In this document: positions 59,412 through 64,000 of the stretch, one piece after another
Position numbering within the stretch: the first letter of the stretch is position 1
Layout of the letters: the number at the start of each line of letters is the position of its first letter
Origin: Oligoflexus tunisiensis
GTDB taxonomy: Bacteria > Bdellovibrionota_B > Oligoflexia > Oligoflexales > Oligoflexaceae
Assembly (NCBI RefSeq): GCF_001748245.1
Contig: NZ_BDFO01000001.1
Location: 7,430,346 to 7,494,345, forward strand
DNA length: 64,000 nucleotides
Direction: 5' to 3'
Notes under the pieces: model-generated
What the model saw: only the letters and a program-made list of their open reading frames with translations
Database searches by the model: none
Told to the model about the DNA's origin: nothing
Program-made: the position numbers and the translations under genes

Positions 59412-60530
59412 ATGGCGACCACTCACACAAAAAAGTCTGTCTTGACGGGAGTTTTGTTCCTGTCTGGCCTTTTTTTGTCCTCGCTCGGCCAGGCCCAAAG
59501 TCCCGATGGCTGGATCGACAGTCGCCCCTTCCTGGTGGAAGGCCCGCGACCTGTGGCTCAGCAGTCCTTTGTTTTCACCAAACCCCTTTATGAGGCCATC
59601 ACCCGCAGTCTCATGAATCCTGAGCAGCATCTGAATCTGCTTGATTTGCAGGCGCGGACCGGCACCAAACCTCAGGAGGAGCGGCCGCGTTCGCTCTCCA
59701 TTCATCCCCTGACTTCCGCGATTGCGACGGCGAAACCCACAGACGTTACCCGCACGATGACGACGTTCCTCGGTCGTGAATTCAAATCCACGGCGCTTCC
59801 CGAACAACTGCGGACCGGATTATCCTTTAACATTGGTGGCGAGGATTCGAAGGAGACCGTGGCATCCCACCGGCCTCTCCGTTATGGTTTGATCGTCAAG
59901 AATGTGGAGCCCAGTACGGAGTCCTTCCGCTTTGCGGCCGTTCCCATGACCATGAACGAGGACTACCTTCTTGTTCAGCATGCCCCGAAAGCCAAGGTGC
60001 AATATGAAATCGGTCCTCTTATGCCTGAGCAGGATCTTGCGGAAAGCGCCATTCCCCTGGCCACCACGGAATCCACGAGCTGGATGAATGGTCTGCCTGC
60101 CTTTCAATTCCGCGGCCGCCTCGCAGCCCGTGGGGCACCGACGGCCAATCAGATTCTGCCGCCGCAGTCGATTCTTCTGGAGCAGACTCAGGGGTATTAT
60201 GCGCTGGAGGTTCACACCAGCCAGCTCCTGCAGAAGGAGGCTGTTTTCCATCGCCTGCGGGTGCCGCTGCTCGGGTCGATGACTCTGCGTGAGGAGCGTG
60301 ATGAAAAATTCAAGAAAACGCGAAGCACGCTTGAAAATATTTATGTCAACGGACCCTTGGCCGTGAATTTTGACTATTTCGGGCTGGAAAAACGTTATCA
60401 GACCGGACTCATCTACCAGAAAGCCCTGACCCGAATCGAGCTTTATAACCATCTGCCCGAGGGTTTTTCCGAACAGGACAGCCTTTGGAAAACGCAGCGC
60501 TTTGAGCTGAAGCTTCAGACGGCCTTCTGA
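59412..60530 (+). CDS. Exported hypothetical protein
   Basis: This 372-residue protein starts at 59412 with GGAG 9 nt upstream. It has a signal peptide ending GQAQ. The rest looks like a soluble beta-rich periplasmic or surface protein with Pro-rich stretches and no recognised motif. The C-terminal part (VNFDYFGLEKRYQTGLIYQK and YNHLPEGFSEQDSLW) does not match a family I recognise. A PilZ protein gene follows after 72 bp. Function unknown. Confidence 0.65.
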   Translation: MATTHTKKSVLTGVLFLSGLFLSSLGQAQSPDGWIDSRPFLVEGPRPVAQQSFVFTKPLYEAITRSLMNPEQHLNLLDLQARTGTKPQEERPRSLSIHPLTSAIATAKPTDVTRTMTTFLGREFKSTALPEQLRTGLSFNIGGEDSKETVASHRPLRYGLIVKNVEPSTESFRFAAVPMTMNEDYLLVQHAPKAKVQYEIGPLMPEQDLAESAIPLATTESTSWMNGLPAFQFRGRLAARGAPTANQILPPQSILLEQTQGYYALEVHTSQLLQKEAVFHRLRVPLLGSMTLREERDEKFKKTRSTLENIYVNGPLAVNFDYFGLEKRYQTGLIYQKALTRIELYNHLPEGFSEQDSLWKTQRFELKLQTAF

Positions 60531-60602
60531 GGTTCCCATGGACTCGGGGCGGACGGATAGCCTATACTTAAAGGATCCATACGGTCGATAAGGAGGCAGC
60601 TC

Positions 60603-60989
60603 TTGGCAGCCGATGCAAACAGTTTGGAAGCCCAGGTCGCCAAACCACGCGCCAAACGCTATGTTTCTCATGCTCTCGTCGAAGTTCGCCGCTTCAAATG
60701 GCTGCCGTTTTTTTGTCAAAGCGCAGTCCTGCTCGATATCAGCACCGGGGGTTTCAAACTGGAATTCACCGGCGAGGTCTCGGCCGCGCCCGGAGCCCAG
60801 TACTGGCTGAACATTCCACTGGCGCCACTCGGGATTCCAGCTCCCTCAAGGTTTATCTGTCGCTGCGAGTGTCGATGGTTTGATCCCCAGCGTTTTCGCA
60901 TAGGCGGAACCTTTTTGAACATGACCAATACCGATCACATGCTGATCGAGCAGATCGTGGCGAGCCTCAAAACCCGCGGCCAGCTTTAA
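60603..60989 (+). CDS. PilZ-domain protein
   Basis: This 128-residue protein resembles a single PilZ domain, which often binds c-di-GMP. An N-terminal basic stretch (KPRAKRYVSHALVEVRR) may supply the Arg motif. The DxSxxG element is LLDISTGGFKLEF, and the closing strand is RFRIGGTFLN. The Arg motif is not the textbook RxxxR, so nucleotide binding is likely but unproven. It starts at TTG (60603), preceded by AGGAGG. Confidence 0.75.
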   Translation: MAADANSLEAQVAKPRAKRYVSHALVEVRRFKWLPFFCQSAVLLDISTGGFKLEFTGEVSAAPGAQYWLNIPLAPLGIPAPSRFICRCECRWFDPQRFRIGGTFLNMTNTDHMLIEQIVASLKTRGQL

Positions 60990-61056
60990 TTAGAGCACAA
61001 TTGTACCTCGATCGATTCCACTGAAAATCCCTGCTCCGTAAAGCTTTTGTGAACAT

Positions 61057-61117
61057 GAGAACACTGCCCAGGGCTGCCAAGCAACCTGGGCAGCATGCTT
61101 TCGTGCCTTGTGTTCTC
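61057..61117. promoter_or_regulatory. Nested inverted repeats in the leader of the thiolase gene
   Basis: GAGAACAC (61057-61064) pairs with GTGTTCTC (61110-61117), and CTGCCCAGG (61064-61072) pairs with CCTGGGCAG (61085-61093). The inner 9-bp stem and outer 8-bp stem form a stacked hairpin about 120 bp upstream of the thiolase start. There is no T-run. It may be a leader structure or operator. Confidence 0.55.
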
Positions 61118-61240
61118 TCCCCCAAGCCTTCCATGCCCGCCCTCGGCTGTCAGTCGCGCCTGAATTTGGTCTTGTTTAAAAACCAAAAAGAATCCACATT
61201 GGGAGGCACCTTTGAACCACAGGACAATCGGGAGATACCT

Positions 61241-62563
61241 ATGTTGAACGTGACCAAGTATCGTGCTCAGCTCCCTGATGGAAACGGCAAGCCTGTCTTC
61301 ATCGATGGGGTGCGCACGCCTTTCGTCAAATCATTTGGCGCCTTTGAGAACGCCGATGCTTTGGAACTCTATAGCCGCGTTGTCGACGGTTTGCTGCGTA
61401 AACTGGAATTCGATCCCCAGCACATCGATGAGGTCGCTGCCGGCGTCGTCGTTCCGCAGACCAAGAATGGTAACGTCGGGCGTGACGCCGTCATCAACCT
61501 GGGACTGCCACCGCATATCCACGGTTATACTCTGAACCGCGCCTGCACCAGCAGCCTGCACACCATCGCCGATGCTGCCAAATCCATTACCTTCGGTCAG
61601 CCGCTGACAACCCTGGCGGGTGGCGTCGAGGTCTTGTCGGACGTGCCCATTGTTTACTCCAAGGAAGCCCGTCAGTTTCTCTTGTCCCTGAACAAAGCCA
61701 AGACTCCGGCGGATAAGCTTGCCATGCTGTCCCATTTCTCGGCCAAGGCCTGGCTGCCCAAACCGCCCGCGCTGGCTGAGCCGCTCACCGGCCTGACCAT
61801 GGGTGAAAGTGCGGAGATCATGGCCAAGCTCAACAAGATCTCCCGCGAGGAGCAGGATCAGTTTGCGCAGGCCTCACATCGCAAGGCCTCGGAAGCGCAA
61901 AAATCCGGCCGTTTCGATGATGAGATTATTCCGATCTGGGCGCCCCCCGGTTTTGAAGCCGTGGACAGGGACAACATCATCCGCGGTGATACTTCGCTGG
62001 AAAAATTGGCCACGCTGAAGCCGGCCTTTGATAAAAACTACGGTTCCTTGACCGCCGGCAACTCCTCGGCCTTGACCGACGGAGCGGCTGTGGCCCTGGT
62101 CACCGATGAGCAGGTCGCCAAATCCCTGGGCCTCAAACCCAAGTCCCGCATCCGCGATTTCTACTTCGTCGGTGTGGATCCGACCGAGCAGCTTTTGATC
62201 GGACCGGCTGTGGTCATTCCTTATCTTTTGAAACGCAATGGCATGAGTCTCGAGGATATCGACCTTTTCGAAATTCACGAAGCTTTCGCCGCTCAGGTTT
62301 TGAGCTGCCTGCGTTCGATGGAATCCAAGGACTTCTGTGAACGTTACTTCGGTGACAGCAAAGCCTTCGGCACCATTCCCGAAGACAAGCTCAACGTCAA
62401 CGGCGGCGCCATCGCCATCGGTCACCCCTTTGGGGCCACCGGCGCTCGTTTGGTGATGACGCTGTCGAACGAACTGATTCGTCGCAATAAAAATCTTGGC
62501 TTGATAGCCATCTGCGCGGCTGGCGGCATGTCTGGTGCCATGTTAATCGAACGTTACGCTTGA
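61241..62563 (+). CDS. fadI: Acetyl-CoA acyltransferase (thiolase, FadI/FadA-like)
   Basis: This 440-residue thiolase carries the nucleophilic Cys in LNRACTSSLH, the catalytic His in LFEIHEAFAAQ, NVNGGAIAIGHPFGATGAR, and the C-terminal Cys in CAAGGMSGA. It would thiolyse 3-ketoacyl-CoA in beta-oxidation. I start at 61241, with GGGAG upstream; the in-frame extension to 61049 runs through the leader hairpin. FadJ-like multifunctional protein follows after 13 bp, giving the fadI-fadJ order. Confidence 0.92.
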   Translation: MLNVTKYRAQLPDGNGKPVFIDGVRTPFVKSFGAFENADALELYSRVVDGLLRKLEFDPQHIDEVAAGVVVPQTKNGNVGRDAVINLGLPPHIHGYTLNRACTSSLHTIADAAKSITFGQPLTTLAGGVEVLSDVPIVYSKEARQFLLSLNKAKTPADKLAMLSHFSAKAWLPKPPALAEPLTGLTMGESAEIMAKLNKISREEQDQFAQASHRKASEAQKSGRFDDEIIPIWAPPGFEAVDRDNIIRGDTSLEKLATLKPAFDKNYGSLTAGNSSALTDGAAVALVTDEQVAKSLGLKPKSRIRDFYFVGVDPTEQLLIGPAVVIPYLLKRNGMSLEDIDLFEIHEAFAAQVLSCLRSMESKDFCERYFGDSKAFGTIPEDKLNVNGGAIAIGHPFGATGARLVMTLSNELIRRNKNLGLIAICAAGGMSGAMLIERYA

Positions 62564-62576
62564 GAGGAAGCTCGCT

Positions 62577-64000
62577 ATGACACAGTATTTCAAGGTCGAA
62601 AGCACGAGTGATCATATCCGTATCCTGCGCATGGGTTCGCCTGACAAACCTGTTACGGTTCTGGGTGAGCCCCTGCTCCGCGAATTGAACGATCTGGTCG
62701 ATGAATTGGCGGAAGACAAGGAGATTCAGGGCCTTGTCATCATCGGTGCGAAAAAAGATTTCGCGCTCGGTGCGGATATCAACGATATTTCCAGGTTCGA
62801 CACGCCCGAGGAAACGCGGGATGGCGCCCTGAAAATGCAGGGCATTCTGAATAAACTGGAGAAGCTCCCCTTCCCCACCGTGGCCGCGATTGATGGTCAA
62901 TGTCTGGGCGGTGGTCTGGAGCTGACGCTGGCCTGCCAGTGGCGGATCGTAACCGAAACCTCGACGCTGGCTCTGCCCGAGATTCAACTCGGCCTGATTC
63001 CAGGCGGCGGCGGAACGCAGCGTCTGCCCCGTTTGATTGGAATTCAGGATGCACTCGATATGATCCTGACCGGCAAGCGCGTGAGCGGCAAGCGGGCTGT
63101 GAAACTCGGTCTGGCGGATGCCTGCGTGCATCCCACCCAGCTCGAGCGCGTGGCGCTCCAGTATGCAACGAAGAGCAAGGACAAGAAACTGGTCGCCCTG
63201 AACGCCAAGAATTTGAGCAAGGATCTGCCCCGCTGGGCGACCGAGCACACGCCCATCGGTAGGGCCTTTGTCGAGAAGAAAGCCCGCGAGATGGTGGAGG
63301 ACAACACCAAAGGTTTCTATCCCGCGCCTTTCAAAGCCCTCGATGCCGTCTTTGATGGCTTTGAGAAAAAACTGGAAAAAGGCCTCGAGCTGGAAGCCAA
63401 ACTCTTCTCGGAGCTGGCCCATACCCGCGAAAGCAAATCGCTGGTGCACCTTTTCCATGCCACGACCGCTGCCAAGCGCAATGCCTATGCCGATGCCGGC
63501 AAGGAGAAGTTTGGCGACGACGCTCCCGAGCAGGTGGGTGTTGTAGGTTCAGGATTCATGGGTGCCGGCATTGCCACGGTTCTGGCCGACAAGGGCGTGC
63601 GCGTGCTGCTCTCGGATCCCAACAAGGATTCCACCAAAAGGGCTCTGGCCAATGCGCATAAATACTTCGCGAAGAAAGCCAAACGCGGCCGCATCAAGAG
63701 TTTCGAACTCTGGCAGAAGATGGCTCACATTTCCCCTGGCCTCAGCATTCAAGGTTTTGGCTCGGCCGATGTCGTGATCGAGGCCGTGTTTGAAGATCTG
63801 GGGCTGAAGCAGGAAATCCTGGCCCAGGTGGAATCGCGGGCTCATGAGAATCAGGTATTCGCCTCGAACACCTCGGCTCTGCCGATCGGCAAGATCGCAG
63901 CGAAGGCTCAGCATCCTGAACGCGTGCTCGGCATGCACTTCTTCTCGCCGGTGGAAAAGATGCCACTGCTCGAGATCATCGTCACCGATAAGACAGCTGA
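62577..64000 (+). CDS. fadJ: Multifunctional fatty-acid oxidation protein, FadJ/FadB-like (cut by the window end)
   Basis: The visible 474 residues start with an enoyl-CoA hydratase domain, including GADINDISRF, DGQCLGGGLELTLACQWR with the hydratase Glu region, and GLIPGGGGTQRLPRLIG. From about residue 320 the NAD-binding fold of 3-hydroxyacyl-CoA dehydrogenase begins: VGVVGSGFMGAGIATVLAD, DVVIEAVFED, and the typical SNTSALPIGKIA and HFFSPVEKMPLLEI at the window edge. The remainder, including the catalytic His and the C-terminal domain, lies beyond the window. AGGAAG precedes the ATG, 13 bp after the thiolase stop. Confidence 0.92.
   Translation, partial: MTQYFKVESTSDHIRILRMGSPDKPVTVLGEPLLRELNDLVDELAEDKEIQGLVIIGAKKDFALGADINDISRFDTPEETRDGALKMQGILNKLEKLPFPTVAAIDGQCLGGGLELTLACQWRIVTETSTLALPEIQLGLIPGGGGTQRLPRLIGIQDALDMILTGKRVSGKRAVKLGLADACVHPTQLERVALQYATKSKDKKLVALNAKNLSKDLPRWATEHTPIGRAFVEKKAREMVEDNTKGFYPAPFKALDAVFDGFEKKLEKGLELEAKLFSELAHTRESKSLVHLFHATTAAKRNAYADAGKEKFGDDAPEQVGVVGSGFMGAGIATVLADKGVRVLLSDPNKDSTKRALANAHKYFAKKAKRGRIKSFELWQKMAHISPGLSIQGFGSADVVIEAVFEDLGLKQEILAQVESRAHENQVFASNTSALPIGKIAAKAQHPERVLGMHFFSPVEKMPLLEIIVTDKTA

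Overview
The window is one gene-dense chromosomal segment of a Gram-negative bacterium. It encodes lipoproteins, a Pal homologue, outer-membrane beta-barrels and meso-DAP peptidoglycan recycling enzymes. RNase Y paired with a YmdB-type phosphodiesterase, TrmFO, a ClpC-type ATPase, a eukaryote-like IleRS, many TTG/GTG starts and a moderately high GC content point to a deep-branching proteobacterium-like lineage. My best guess is Bdellovibrionota/Oligoflexia (Oligoflexus-like); this is inferred from gene content only. I saw no rRNA, tRNA, CRISPR array or prophage.

Layout. 1-1.1 kb: the tail of an alpha/beta hydrolase and a VapC/Phd-type toxin-antitoxin pair. 1.4-4.9 kb (minus): scpA-scpB-rluB-fumarylacetoacetate hydrolase family gene. 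5-9.4 kb (plus): a LuxE-LuxC fusion, a periplasmic MpaA-like carboxypeptidase and queA. 9.4-12.5 kb (minus): an HTH/coiled-coil protein and clpC. 12.6-15.6 kb: a HAD phosphatase ending in a 40-bp tandem repeat, a DUF3050 protein and a GT9 glycosyltransferase. 15.6-23 kb (plus): ldcA-mpl, pal, rny-ymdB and an outer-membrane protein. 23-26.3 kb (plus): an ArgH-like protein fused to a small lipoprotein, then dapA-dapB. 26.3-33.1 kb (minus): a large exported protein, then trmFO-psd-degenerate pyruvate kinase-CYTH protein. 33.2-37 kb (minus): a stand-alone TnpB-like gene and pgk-tpiA. 37-43 kb (plus): gshB, a LysM lipoprotein, a matrixin-like lipoprotein and valS. 43-47.7 kb (minus): an AT-rich DUF4143 ATPase, a small exported protein, an O-methyltransferase, a class III aminotransferase and queE. 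47.8-52.7 kb (plus): a polytopic membrane protein, an orphan sugar-binding protein and a CheA-like sensor kinase. 52.7-59.1 kb (minus): ileS-lipoprotein peptidase-mgtE-lplA. 59.4-64 kb (plus): an exported protein, a PilZ protein and a fatty-acid beta-oxidation pair (thiolase and FadJ-like), the latter cut by the window edge.

Themes. LdcA and Mpl, with the MpaA-like enzyme elsewhere, supply murein-peptide recycling. DapA and DapB feed DAP and lysine synthesis. QueA and QueE belong to queuosine synthesis. The most unusual loci are the LuxE-LuxC fusion without luciferase, the ArgH-like/lipoprotein fusion ahead of dapA, a pyruvate kinase homologue lacking key active-site residues, the lone TnpB nuclease, and an orphan periplasmic sugar-binding protein next to a CheA-like kinase.
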